From: Pseudaquabacterium terrae
GTDB taxonomy: Bacteria > Pseudomonadota > Gammaproteobacteria > Burkholderiales > Burkholderiaceae_C
Length of the DNA stretch: 64,000 bases
Assembly (NCBI RefSeq): GCF_013266755.1
Contig: NZ_JABRWJ010000001.1
Coordinates: 1 to 64,000, forward strand
Direction: 5' to 3'
Below the pieces are notes generated by a model, which made no database searches, had not been told where the DNA came from, and saw only the letters and a list, made by a program, of their open reading frames with translations. Both the position numbers and the translations under genes were made by a program. Position 1 is the stretch's first letter. The number at the start of each line of letters is the position of its first letter. This document shows positions 43,425 through 51,986 of this stretch, one piece after another.

Positions 43425-44708
43425 ATGTTCGACGGATACCTCAGGACGGTGGAAACATCGCAGACGCTGTTGCTCAACGAGCAATCGCGCCAGCTCGAAA
43501 CCTCCGGCACGGAAGTCTTCAAGTTCGGCTTCGGGCAGTCGCCGTTCCCGCCGCTGCCGGCGGCTGTCGAAGCGCTGCGCGCACACGCCGCGGCCAAGGA
43601 CTACACGCCGGTGCAAGGCCTGCCCGAGCTGCGCGAGCGGGTCGCCGAATTCCATCGCGCCGCCGAGGGCATCGACGTCGGCGCCGAGCAGGTGCTGATC
43701 GCACCGGGCTCCAAGCTCCTGTTGTATGCGGTGATGGCGGCCTTCCAGCGCGCCGACGTGCTGATCCCCGCCCCTGCGTGGGTCTCGTACGCGCCGCAGG
43801 CGAAGCTGCTCGGCCACGCGGCGATCCGCGTGGCCACCGATGTCGAGCGGCGCTGGCGCGTGACGCCGGCGGCGCTGGAGCAGACGCTCGCAGCGAAGGC
43901 CGATGGCGCCGTGCCGAGCGTGCTGGTGCTGAACCACCCGGGCAATCCGGACGGCCTGTCGTACAGCGCCGACGAGCTGCAGGCACTCGCCATCGTGCTG
44001 CGCCGCCACCGCGTCCTGGTGATCTCCGACGAGATCTACGGCCTCCTGAACCACGCCGGCGCGCACGTCTCGCTGGCGCGCCACTACCCCGAGGCGACGA
44101 TCGTCACCGGCGGCCTGTCGAAATGGTGCGGCGCCGGCGGCTGGCGGCTCGGCATCGCGCTGCTGCCGCGTTCTTTGGGAGATAGCTTCAAGCACACGCT
44201 GCTCGGCATCGCCTCCGAAACCTATTCGTGCGCCCCGCTGCCGGTGCAGCGCGCCGCCATCGCCGCCTACCAATGGAACGCCGAGACGCAGGACTACCTG
44301 GCGCACCAGCGCCGGCTGCTGGCGACGCTGGGCACCTGGTGCGCCGACGAGCTGCGCGCGAGCGGCCTGCGCATCCACGCGCCCGAAGGCGGCTTCTACC
44401 TGTTCCCCGATTTCACGCCGCACGCTGCCGCATTGCACCGCGCCGGCATCACCAGCGCGCAGCAGCTGTGCGCACGGCTGCTGGGCGACACCGGCGTTGC
44501 GCTGCTGCCGGGCGACGCCTTCGGCCTGCCGTCGCAGCAGCTGTGCGCGCGCCTGGCGTATGTCGAATTCGATGGTGCCGCGGCGCTGCAGGCCTCGCGC
44601 GAGATCGGCCTGCAGCGGCGCCTCTCCGCCGACGAGCAGGCGCTGTTGTTCGCCAAGACCCAGCGCGGCATTCACCAGCTCAAGCGCTGGCTCGCCGCCT
44701 TCCAGTGA
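43425..44708 (+). CDS. PLP-dependent class I/II aminotransferase
   Basis: A 427-residue fold-type I aminotransferase. FGFGQSPFPPLPAAVEAL and KDYTPVQGLPELRE form the substrate-recognition start. LNHPGNPDG and ISDEIYG (Asp202) contact the cofactor, and GGLSKWCGAGGWRLG holds the PLP lysine (Lys233). It probably transfers amino groups between an amino acid and a 2-oxo acid in the cytosol. ATG 43425 has GGGAG 7 nt upstream and is preferred over ATG 43413. The radical SAM gene follows after 34 nt, so the two likely form an operon. Confidence 0.92.
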   Translation: MFDGYLRTVETSQTLLLNEQSRQLETSGTEVFKFGFGQSPFPPLPAAVEALRAHAAAKDYTPVQGLPELRERVAEFHRAAEGIDVGAEQVLIAPGSKLLLYAVMAAFQRADVLIPAPAWVSYAPQAKLLGHAAIRVATDVERRWRVTPAALEQTLAAKADGAVPSVLVLNHPGNPDGLSYSADELQALAIVLRRHRVLVISDEIYGLLNHAGAHVSLARHYPEATIVTGGLSKWCGAGGWRLGIALLPRSLGDSFKHTLLGIASETYSCAPLPVQRAAIAAYQWNAETQDYLAHQRRLLATLGTWCADELRASGLRIHAPEGGFYLFPDFTPHAAALHRAGITSAQQLCARLLGDTGVALLPGDAFGLPSQQLCARLAYVEFDGAAALQASREIGLQRRLSADEQALLFAKTQRGIHQLKRWLAAFQ

Positions 44709-44742
44709 TCCGATCACAACGACTCATCAGGGAAACCGACTC

Positions 44743-46224
44743 ATGAACATCGACACGATGGATGACCTGCCCGAGACCGCGCTGGCCGACGTCAAGCCGG
44801 CACGCGGTCGCTTCAACAACAACAACGTGATTCCGCTGCTGGAGAGCTTCTATCCGCCGCAGCAGATCCAGGTGATGCGCGAGCACGGCGTCGACCAGCG
44901 CATGATGTTCGGCATCAATCCGTACTACATGGCGCTGGTCAAGGGCGACGAGTACCGCGATGCCGAGGGCACGCTTCTGCTGCCGGCGATGCCGCCGAGC
45001 CGGCCGCTCGAAGCGCTGGTGGTGCCGATCCTCGCCGAGGCCGCCGACATGAGCGGCGAGAAAGACCCGTCGAACCAGATCCGCTACAGCCCGGACAGCC
45101 TGAAGGGCAAGATCCTGCACAAGTACGACGAGATCGTGCTCGGCTACAGCGCGCTGGCCTGCTCGGCGCACTGCCGCTACTGCTACCGGCTGGACATCTT
45201 CAACGGCTCGACCGGCAAGGGCCTGATCAAGCCCGACGAGCTGAAGGCCTACATCGTCGACTACAACACGCGGCTCGCGGCCAGCGGCGGCGTCGATCCG
45301 GCCACGGGCGTTGCGCGTTATCCGATTCGCGAGGTGCTGCTGTCCGGCGGCGACCCGATGGTGCTGTCGAACAAGAACGTCTACCGCTACCTGGCCGCCG
45401 CGGCCGAGGCCGGCGTGCACCTGGTGCGCATCGGCACCAAGGAAATGGCCTTCCGGCCGCAGCGCTTCGATGCCAATTTCGGCGTGATGCTGGAGTACTT
45501 CCACCGCCAGTACCCGGACGTGCACGTCAACCTCGTCGTGCACTTCACGCATGCCGACGAGATGCTTGAGCGCGATGCCGACAACCACTACGTGCGCAAT
45601 GAGCAGGGCTACTACCGCTGGCTGCCCGCGGTGCGCCGCGCACTCGACGAAGTGCAGCGCTTCGGCTTCGTCACGCTGGAGAACCAGACGCCGGTGATCG
45701 CGCGCGTCAACGACGACGCGCAGGCCTTGCGCATCCTGCAGGAAGAGCTGCGCCGCAACGGCATCAAGCCGAAGTACCTGTTCCAGTGCCGCGAGATCGA
45801 AGGCCACGCCGCGTTCGCTGTTCCCGTCGAGCGCGCCTGGGCGCTGCACAACGAGTCGCAGCGCGGCCTGTCCGACACCGCGCGCTCGCGCTTCACGATG
45901 TCCACCGAATGGGGCAAGCTCGAAGTGGTGTCGGTGATCGACGGCCCGCAGCGCGACGGCGACAGCGTCTACGCGCCCGACATCGCCAGCGTCTTCGCCG
46001 ACGGGCTGGTGGTCATGAAGATGCACCGCTCGCCCGCCGGCGCGACACAGCAGGGTGACCTGATCATCGCGCGGCGCAATCCGCAGGCGCTGTGGCTGTC
46101 GGGCTACGAGGACCGCATCGTCTACGACGGGCGCAAGGACGTGGCCGACAAGTTCAAGCGTTATGTGCTGGCCGAGCAGGCCGGTGCTGGGGTGGTGGAT
46201 CGCCGGCGGGCCGTGCCGGCCTGA
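44743..46224 (+). CDS. KamA-family radical SAM protein (lysine 2,3-aminomutase-like)
   Basis: A 493-residue radical SAM enzyme related to lysine 2,3-aminomutase. The cluster motif is CSAHCRYC (Cys140, 144, 147). EVLLSGGDPMVLSN and LVRIGTKEMAFRPQRF follow, as in the family. Where aminomutases carry the Gly-rich PLP-lysine loop (PGGGGK), this protein has TEWGKLEVVSV, so PLP binding and a true aminomutase reaction are doubtful. CAGGGA precedes the ATG. With the aminotransferase 34 nt upstream it suggests modification of an amino acid or derived metabolite; the substrate is unknown. Confidence 0.88.
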   Translation: MNIDTMDDLPETALADVKPARGRFNNNNVIPLLESFYPPQQIQVMREHGVDQRMMFGINPYYMALVKGDEYRDAEGTLLLPAMPPSRPLEALVVPILAEAADMSGEKDPSNQIRYSPDSLKGKILHKYDEIVLGYSALACSAHCRYCYRLDIFNGSTGKGLIKPDELKAYIVDYNTRLAASGGVDPATGVARYPIREVLLSGGDPMVLSNKNVYRYLAAAAEAGVHLVRIGTKEMAFRPQRFDANFGVMLEYFHRQYPDVHVNLVVHFTHADEMLERDADNHYVRNEQGYYRWLPAVRRALDEVQRFGFVTLENQTPVIARVNDDAQALRILQEELRRNGIKPKYLFQCREIEGHAAFAVPVERAWALHNESQRGLSDTARSRFTMSTEWGKLEVVSVIDGPQRDGDSVYAPDIASVFADGLVVMKMHRSPAGATQQGDLIIARRNPQALWLSGYEDRIVYDGRKDVADKFKRYVLAEQAGAGVVDRRRAVPA

Positions 46225-46242
46225 GTGAGCGCTGACGCCAGG

Positions 46243-47397
46243 CTAGTACACCGGCCCGTCCATCCGCTCCTTCTTGACAAGGATCGTGCGATTGAACGAG
46301 TTCAACATCAGGTGCTCGTCGAACTCGACCTTGCGGCCGTCGGGGAACTGCACGAAGCCGTCGCAGACGCAGATCTGGTAGCAGTACATGCGAACGCCGG
46401 CGTCGCAGTTCCAGTATTCATACGCGCGGCCGTGGCAGCGGATGTCGAGGTCGACGAGACATTCGTCCGAGCTCATGGACAGGCGCCAGCGCACCGGCAG
46501 GTGGTAGCCGCTGCGCGGGTCTTCCCAGTACGCCAGGTTGTGATAGCTGATGGAGCCCTTGCCGGCGGCCGGGTTGAACTTGATCTCGCGGTTGCCGACA
46601 TACACCGTGCCGATGTCGACGATGCCGGGGCGAAAGAAATTGATGCCGATGTCGCCGTCCTTGTCGGCCTTGGTGGCGTACAGCCACCACATCACGCGCG
46701 GCGCCGGCAGGTTGCGGATCGGGTCGGCCGCCTGGCCGACCAGGATGTGCTCGCGCACGCCCTGCCCGTTCTCGATCACGAAGGTCCTGTCGCCCGCCTT
46801 GATGCTGCCGTTGACGCGGGCAAAGACGTCGTAGCCGCCACGCTGGGTCTGCGCCGCCGATTCGAACGAGCCCCAGTTCCACAGCGGCTTGCCCATCTGG
46901 CTGTAGGCCAGGTCGAGCTCCAGCCCGGCGATGCTGCCGCCGGCGTGCCATGAAGGCGGTTGCGTCTGCGGCCGAGAGATGAACTGCTGCTGCTCGAACT
47001 GCCACAGCACGCGGTCGCTGCCGCGCTCGAACTTGACGTCATCCCAGGCCAGGCGCTCGGTGCGGTGCCAGCCGCTGCGAACGAAGTGGTTGTCGCTCAT
47101 CGTGCCGCGCTGCGACTTCGGCACGGCGATGAACATGATGTCGTGTTCCGCGGCCTGCTTGTCGATCCAGACCCCACGCCCGTTGCCCTTGAGCAGGTAC
47201 CCCGCGCTCCACATCAGCAGGTCGTGGTCACCACACTCTGCCACCAGGCCGAAGGCCGTCTCTTCCCACAGGTCGGTCTTGTCGTGGGCCAGCAAGCCGT
47301 AGCGGGGCATCTCGTCGTCGAGCGTGACCGCCGGCGTATGCGCCTCGGCGTGGGTGGCGACGTACTGCCTGTCGTAGCTGTCGTGGTCGGTGCTCAC
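46243..47397 (-). CDS. Protein of unknown function (beta-rich, possible lipocalin/AttH-like)
   Basis: A 384-residue protein without signal peptide. It is rich in alternating beta-strand segments with many Trp/Tyr (SWHAGGSIAGLELDLAYSQ, RVMWWLYATKADKDGDIGINFF, HLPVRWRLSMSSDECLVDL) and ends with a Cys-rich RMYCYQICVCDG block. The pattern vaguely resembles AttH/hydratase-like lipocalin relatives, but I cannot assign it. GTG 47397 is taken as start because it comes 2 nt after the stop of the 77-residue gene, implying translational coupling. The divergent-looking radical SAM gene ends convergently 18 bp away. Confidence 0.7.
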   Translation of the reverse strand: MSTDHDSYDRQYVATHAEAHTPAVTLDDEMPRYGLLAHDKTDLWEETAFGLVAECGDHDLLMWSAGYLLKGNGRGVWIDKQAAEHDIMFIAVPKSQRGTMSDNHFVRSGWHRTERLAWDDVKFERGSDRVLWQFEQQQFISRPQTQPPSWHAGGSIAGLELDLAYSQMGKPLWNWGSFESAAQTQRGGYDVFARVNGSIKAGDRTFVIENGQGVREHILVGQAADPIRNLPAPRVMWWLYATKADKDGDIGINFFRPGIVDIGTVYVGNREIKFNPAAGKGSISYHNLAYWEDPRSGYHLPVRWRLSMSSDECLVDLDIRCHGRAYEYWNCDAGVRMYCYQICVCDGFVQFPDGRKVEFDEHLMLNSFNRTILVKKERMDGPVY

Positions 47398-47399
47398 GT

Positions 47400-47633
47400 C
47401 TAGCGCCAGGGCCTGAACAGCGCTTCCCAGGCATCGACGGGAGCGGGCATGTGCTCGGGCACCTGGTGCTCCGCAGGATGTTGATCGGGCGCGTTCATCA
47501 GCAGCGCGCCTGGCGTGTCCGCACCAGCGGCAGCGCCGACGGCTGGCGTCGCGGCGATGATGACCCCGCTGACCGACAGACAAAGCCCCGCACCGCCCAG
47601 AAAGCCCACGACCAACCCGTGTCGAACGACCAT
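47400..47633 (-). CDS. Small single-pass membrane protein (77 aa)
   Basis: A short gene with a strong Shine-Dalgarno (GAGGAGACAGCC) before ATG 47633. Residues 8-35 (LVVGFLGGAGLCLSVSGVIIAA) form one predicted membrane helix. The tail is soluble, with His/Pro-rich PDQHPAEHQVPEHMPAP. Its stop is 2 nt from the GTG of the next gene, so it probably works with that protein. No family is recognised. Confidence 0.7.
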   Translation of the reverse strand: MVVRHGLVVGFLGGAGLCLSVSGVIIAATPAVGAAAGADTPGALLMNAPDQHPAEHQVPEHMPAPVDAWEALFRPWR

Positions 47634-47678
47634 GGCTGTCTCCTCATTCCTGACGCTCGGCGTCGCGAAACAACGATC

Positions 47679-47694
47679 ACCTAGTTATCTAGGT
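47679..47694 (-). promoter_or_regulatory. Palindrome within probable promoter of the 77-aa gene operon
   Basis: ACCTAG-TTAT-CTAGGT is a perfect 6-4-6 inverted repeat about 46 bp upstream of ATG 47633. Read on the minus strand, TTGCTC at about 47711-47706 and TAGATA at about 47689-47684 make a plausible -35/-10 pair with 16-bp spacing, so the palindrome overlaps the -10 box. The CTAG-centred form resembles MarR/PadR-type operators; no such regulator is adjacent. Confidence 0.5.
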
Positions 47695-47788
47695 TAGATT
47701 ATTTGGAGAGCAACAACATCATGGTTTGCCCGCACCGCCGCGACCATCCTGGAAGGAGAACGAGCGCATCCTCGCCTCGTGCGCCCGG

Positions 47789-48392
47789 CTACCGCTGCAA
47801 GGCGTCCTTCTTCATCTGATCGATCAGCGTCTGGACGAGGACGCCCGCCGGGGTGCTGAAGTCCGAGAACCGGGAGGCCTTGGGCTGCATGTGCAGCGTC
47901 GCCGACCACAACACCGTGCTGCGGTCCGCCGAGACGAGCCGCGCCGCCACGAAGAACGCAAAGCACGCGCCCGGGCAATCCATCGTCGCGCCGACCGGCT
48001 TGATCGTCAGCACCGGATCGGCAGCACCGGCCGGCAGCACGGCAGCCAACTCAGCCGGCGTCGCCAGATTCGAGGTGGTCAACACCGGCGCACCGGACAG
48101 CACGAGCCCCGACGCCTTCAGTGCCGGTGGCAACTGCTTCAGCACCTCGTCGGCCATCGCGCGCATCCTTCGTCAGGCTGTCGGGCGAGGCACCGACTGG
48201 AATCATGCCGACTGAGCCTAGAGCGCTGCCGACGCCGGGATTCGCTTTGCTGGGATTCATTGGCGCGGCGATGACGACGAGCGCCGCCGCCGGCACGCTG
48301 CCGGCCAATGCCGGGCTGCGCTGCGCGGACAGCACCCGCGTGGCGCAGCCGGTAGACAGCACGATCAGTGCGGCGGCCAGCGGCCAGCGCAC
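47789..48392 (-). pseudogene. Lipoprotein gene split by a frameshift
   Basis: The 5' part (48392 down to about 48165) starts at GTG and encodes a lipoprotein signal ending LSTGC, then SVPAAALVVIAAP and IPVGASPDSLTKDA. The 3' part in another frame (from about 48166 to 47789) continues RAMADEVLKQLPPALKASGLVL through LIDQMKKDALQ, a plausible lipoprotein body. The frame change falls in a GCGCGCG run near 48160-48168; a two-base contraction or one-base gain would explain it. Restored, the protein would be about 200 residues. It lies just downstream of the HlyD remnant. A sequencing error is the main alternative. Confidence 0.6.
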
Positions 48393-48426
48393 GAGTCTGA
48401 AAGAGGTCCCAACATGGTCGAAAGTC

Positions 48427-48564
48427 CTATCGTTCCCGCGCCGCTTCCTGCGCGACCTTGCGCACCGGCGACAGCAGGTATTCCATCACCGTGCGCTCGC
48501 CTTGGTGGATCTCGGCGGCCATCAGCATGCCGGCGTTCAGCGCCAGGCGTTCACCGGGCGACAG
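48427..48564 (-). pseudogene. HlyD-family membrane-fusion protein, C-terminal fragment
   Basis: Forty-five codons ending at a TAG read LSPGERLALNAGMLMAAEIH and then ERTVMEYLLSPV followed by RKVAQEAARER. This is the conserved end of the HlyD/PrtE-type adaptor of type I secretion. The frame is closed by a TGA immediately upstream (48565-48567) and there is no start. It is therefore a leftover of a deleted secretion locus; the downstream lipoprotein gene with a frameshift belongs to the same wreck. Confidence 0.8.
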
Positions 48565-48608
48565 TCAGTTGAACGGATTGAGACATAGTTCTCGGCCCCT
48601 AGTGGCCA

Positions 48609-49724
48609 TTAGTCTTTGGTCGATATGTGATAGATGTACACGCCGAACTCGGTGGCAATCACAAATCGCCTGCTCGAGGGGTCAAACGCGCCTTGGTAGG
48701 GCCGGCGCTGTTTGGTGACGTACACCAGCCGCCAGTCGCGCGTGTCCCACATGTAGATGCGGCCTGGGTCTTCTCCCTGACTCACAGGCGCTGTTCCAAG
48801 AAGCCAACGCCCATCTGGCGAAAACGTCAAGTAGGTGGGCTGTGGGCCTTCCGGGAGTGGCAGTCGACGCTCCTCGGAACACGTAGAGTTCCGATATAAC
48901 GTGACGTATGGCAAGGAGCTCGTCGCAACCGCCGAAAGCGCTCCGTCGGCTGTAAGAGCGGGGCGCACGGTTGAGACGTCGCGATTGCCTTGCAGATCCC
49001 CACCGAGTTGAATGACGCAGCGCTGCAGCGCGGTTCGACTATCGACGACCCACAGTTGGTGGGCAATGCGCTGGTCCACGTAGCGAACTGCCCACCCGAC
49101 CGCGAGGATCGCTTTGTCGATCGCGATGGCTGATCCGTTCCTGAACTGATAGTGGGCACCGTCATCCGGGAAGCGCCAGGTCCAATGTTGCTTTCCGTCC
49201 GACAGCCGCGTGGCCTGAATTGACTTCGTAGAGCGACTGGGATCCGAGCTCGTTGCGCCAAAGGCGACCACAAACTCGTGCCCGGACTGCTCAACAAGTG
49301 ACGCGCTGACACCATGAAAGTCCAGAGTCTGTTGCTTGTGTACTGAACTAACGGAACCCGTTGGCTGGGCGGCGATCGTTTCGATCGACCTGCCCCGTGC
49401 TATTGTGAGACGAGGGGACGTGGACGACCACATGAGATCTTCCCGGTCACCTCCTGGCAATTCGGCGGTGAACTCAACCTGGGCCCCGGTTTCCGGGTCG
49501 ACGATGTATCGACTCTTCGCTGCAGCTTCAGACACCGCTATCAACCCGGAGGTTTTGCTCCATGCTGCGCTCGTGTATTCTGGCACGAGCGTTCGTGACG
49601 ACCGAATCCCCAATTTCTGAGTCAGCGTTACGGCCGTCGCCCCCTTGGTACCTTCGTTGGCCGACGCGCAGTGCAGGATAGTGAGGCAAGCGAGCCCGAT
49701 GACTCGCGGGATTCGAGGCGTCAT
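48609..49724 (-). CDS. Exported protein of unknown function, beta-propeller-like
   Basis: A 371-residue protein with a signal peptide at about 1-22 (RIPRVIGLACLTILHCASA). The rest shows repeated short blocks such as LTFSPDGRWLLGTA, RIYMWDTRDWRLVYV and RQLWVVD-like segments, consistent with a WD40/YVTN-type propeller of about six blades. No catalytic motif is seen. Base composition is clearly lower in GC than in neighbours, with codons such as AGT, ACA and TTG used freely, suggesting recent acquisition. ATG 49724 gives a clean signal peptide; in-frame ATGs extend to 49883. Confidence 0.65.
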   Translation of the reverse strand: MTPRIPRVIGLACLTILHCASANEGTKGATAVTLTQKLGIRSSRTLVPEYTSAAWSKTSGLIAVSEAAAKSRYIVDPETGAQVEFTAELPGGDREDLMWSSTSPRLTIARGRSIETIAAQPTGSVSSVHKQQTLDFHGVSASLVEQSGHEFVVAFGATSSDPSRSTKSIQATRLSDGKQHWTWRFPDDGAHYQFRNGSAIAIDKAILAVGWAVRYVDQRIAHQLWVVDSRTALQRCVIQLGGDLQGNRDVSTVRPALTADGALSAVATSSLPYVTLYRNSTCSEERRLPLPEGPQPTYLTFSPDGRWLLGTAPVSQGEDPGRIYMWDTRDWRLVYVTKQRRPYQGAFDPSSRRFVIATEFGVYIYHISTKD

Positions 49725-49859
49725 GCGGATGAGCGGCGCCAGCATGCCGATTGTGGCCAGGATTGAACCGAATCCAGATCCGGCAAACGAGACGGTAGCG
49801 CAGGAATGAGTTGCGTCGAGATGTGTTGATTTGGCAATCATGTCAAGCCCATCATGGCT

Positions 49860-49991
49860 GTGCAGAGCGTTCGGCGAGGGCAAAGCTGCCTAATTGAATT
49901 TCGCAGCTCGAGCGGCAGCATTCGGATCGATGGCGTGGACACGCGGAACCTGAGCACGAACGATGGTCGTGCGCGCCGAGACGCAGCTTGA
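49860..49991 (+). pseudogene. Possible ABC-transporter ATPase remnant
   Basis: One plus-strand frame reads RGQSCLIEFRSSSGSIRIDG followed by VDTRNLST. This resembles the stretch just after the Walker A motif of ABC exporters (GKSSLI... GSIRIDGVDTRNLS), but it is short, lacks a start and is interrupted by flanking stops. It is taken as a weak remnant in the otherwise gene-free stretch between the propeller-like gene and the LysR gene. Confidence 0.3.
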
Positions 49992-50052
49992 CGTCCCAAT
50001 GCTTCGGATCGGCGCGAAGGTCTGACGGCGCCATCGTCTCGATCCGCCGGCT

Positions 50053-51003
50053 TCACACCCGGCGCCCTTTGGCCCCCGCCGGCAGCAACCGCGCCATGTA
50101 CCCCGGCGCTTCGGCCTTCAGGAACTCCCGGAACGCCGCCGCCGCCGGGCTCAGGCGCCGACCGCTGCGGTACAGCACGTACCAGTCGCGCACGACAGGC
50201 AGCCCCTGCAGGTCGAGCAGCGCCAAGTGGCCGGTCTGGTGCTCCAGCAGCACCGTGTGCAGCGAGATGAAGGCCAGGCCCATGCCGGCCATCACCTCCT
50301 GCTTGATCGACTCGTTGCTGGTCATCTCGCGCGCCAGCGGCGGATCGAGGCCGTGGGCGGCGAAGTACTGCTCCATCGCGTGGCGCGTGCCGGAGCCGGC
50401 CTCGCGGGCGATGAAGGCCTCGCGCGCCACCTTCTTCGGTTGGACGCGTCTTTTGCCGGCCAGCGGGTGGTCGGGCGCGGCGATCACGCCGTGCGGGTGC
50501 TTGGCGAAAGGCTCGGCCTGCAGCGCCAGGTGCGTCGGCGGCCGGCCCATGATCGCCAGGTCGACCTGGTTGCCGTCGAGCCGGCCGATGACGCCCTCGC
50601 GGTGCTCGATCGAGACGTCGAGTTCGATCTGCGGGTGGGCCTGGCGGAACTGCGCGATCAGGCGCGGCATGAAGTAGCGCGTCGTCGTCACCAGCGCGAT
50701 GCGCAGCCGGCCGCGGTGCAGGCCCTGCAGCGCATCGATCGCCTCGCCGGCGTCGCGCAGGGTCTCGGCCAGCCGCTCGGCAAACGGTACCAGCGTCTGC
50801 CCGGCCTGCGTCAGCGCGAGGTTGCGGCCGCGCTTCTCGAACAGCGGCAGGCCGACGCTTTCGGCCAGCTGGCTCATCTGCATCGACACCGCCGGCTGCG
50901 TCAGGTGCAGCAGCTGCGCGGCGCGCACGAAGCTCTCGTGCTCGGCGGCGACGAGGAAGATCTGCCACTGGCGCAGCGTGGCGTGGCGCAGGGTGTCGGG
51001 CAT
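50053..51003 (-). CDS. LysR-family transcriptional regulator (CbbR-like)
   Basis: A 316-residue LysR protein. The N-terminal helix-turn-helix is LRQWQIFLVAAEHESFVRAAQLLHLTQPAVSMQMSQLAE, with CbbR-like wording. The effector domain includes RGRLRIALVTTTRYFMPRLIAQF and EAGSGTRHAMEQYF. The start at 51003 fits the family's usual length; upstream in-frame codons enter the intergenic region. It is divergent from the phasin gene by about 180 bp. There are no Calvin-cycle genes here, so its target is open. Confidence 0.9.
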   Translation of the reverse strand: MPDTLRHATLRQWQIFLVAAEHESFVRAAQLLHLTQPAVSMQMSQLAESVGLPLFEKRGRNLALTQAGQTLVPFAERLAETLRDAGEAIDALQGLHRGRLRIALVTTTRYFMPRLIAQFRQAHPQIELDVSIEHREGVIGRLDGNQVDLAIMGRPPTHLALQAEPFAKHPHGVIAAPDHPLAGKRRVQPKKVAREAFIAREAGSGTRHAMEQYFAAHGLDPPLAREMTSNESIKQEVMAGMGLAFISLHTVLLEHQTGHLALLDLQGLPVVRDWYVLYRSGRRLSPAAAAFREFLKAEAPGYMARLLPAGAKGRRV

Positions 51004-51185
51004 GGCGGCGGAGCTCAGAAGAGGGCCGCATCGTAGGCGACGGCGGCCGGCTTCCGATCCCGGCGCCGCGAAGCGCGAGCGCAAAGTTTGCGGCAAGGTC
51101 TGCCGAGATCGAAGGCACCCATGTTGCTCTGCAGCAATGCGCCGCGAACCAGCGGCGCTTGCCTTCAGTTCTCAGGAGATTCCAG

Positions 51186-51845
51186 ATGCAACAGGGAAGC
51201 TTTTTCCAATCCGGGTCGGGCCGGCAAACCCCCGTTCAGGTCACCACGTTTGCGCTGCGCAGCCTCGGCCAGCTCTACGACATGAACCTCGCCGCGACGC
51301 GCGTACTGCTGCAGACGCAGGCACGCGCAGCCTCCGCCTTCGGCTGGCCCGATCTGTCGGGCGTCTTCGACCAGGTCGACGAACGGGCGCGCAGTGCCTT
51401 CGCGACCGGCGCCGAGCAGATCGCGCAGACGGCCCAACGCGCCAATGAAGCGGCCGCCGAGCTGCAGCGCCAGGTCGGCCGCGTCGTCGAGACGCAGGCG
51501 GTGACGATGACCGAACGCCTGCAGCAGGGCCTGCAGGAGCTCGGCTCGCAGACCAGCGAAGGCCTGCAGCAGCTGTGCGAAACCGCGCGTGCCCAGGCCG
51601 ATGAGGCCGAACGCGTCTCGAAGGCGATCAGCCAGGAGCTGCGCGACACGCTGCGCGAAGGCGGCCAGCAGGCTCGCAGCGCGATCCGTGAAGGCGGCGA
51701 GCGGCTCGGCGAGACGCTGCGCCAGGGCGGCCAGCAGACGACCGATGCGCTGCGCCAGGGTGGCCAGGAAGCCCGCGACGCAGCGCAGCGCGGCCCGGAC
51801 GACGCGGGTCGGCCGCCGGCGCGCCCGGCCAAGACACCGGCCTGA
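51186..51845 (+). CDS. Phasin family protein with heptad/11-mer repeat tail
   Basis: A 219-residue helical protein of phasin type, expected to coat polyhydroxyalkanoate granules. The core is residues 15-110 (RSLGQLYDMNLAATRVLL, DERARSAFATGAEQIAQTAQRANEAAAELQ). From about 145 the chain consists of Gly-Gly-Gln units spaced 11 residues apart (REGGQQARSAI, REGGERLGETL, RQGGQQTTDAL, RQGGQEARDAA), an amphipathic-helix repeat, then a basic Pro/Ala tail like those of DNA-binding PhaM/AlgP proteins. AGGAG precedes ATG 51186. Confidence 0.85.
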   Translation: MQQGSFFQSGSGRQTPVQVTTFALRSLGQLYDMNLAATRVLLQTQARAASAFGWPDLSGVFDQVDERARSAFATGAEQIAQTAQRANEAAAELQRQVGRVVETQAVTMTERLQQGLQELGSQTSEGLQQLCETARAQADEAERVSKAISQELRDTLREGGQQARSAIREGGERLGETLRQGGQQTTDALRQGGQEARDAAQRGPDDAGRPPARPAKTPA

Positions 51846-51986
51846 TGCGGTGCTGACGCGCGAATGACGCGTCCCGAAAGCGCATCGATGCGGTGATCGG
51901 CAGATTCGGATCGATGCGCTGCAGCGCCCGGCCCCGTGCGGCCGGCGCGCTGCTGCCCTCGGCCAGCGCCGCCCCAGAATGGGCAC

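Noticed and set aside
47789-48166. The 125-codon frame as an independent small gene
   Set aside because: It has no ribosome site or signal peptide and continues the sense of the lipoprotein reading frame directly upstream; a frameshifted single gene is simpler.
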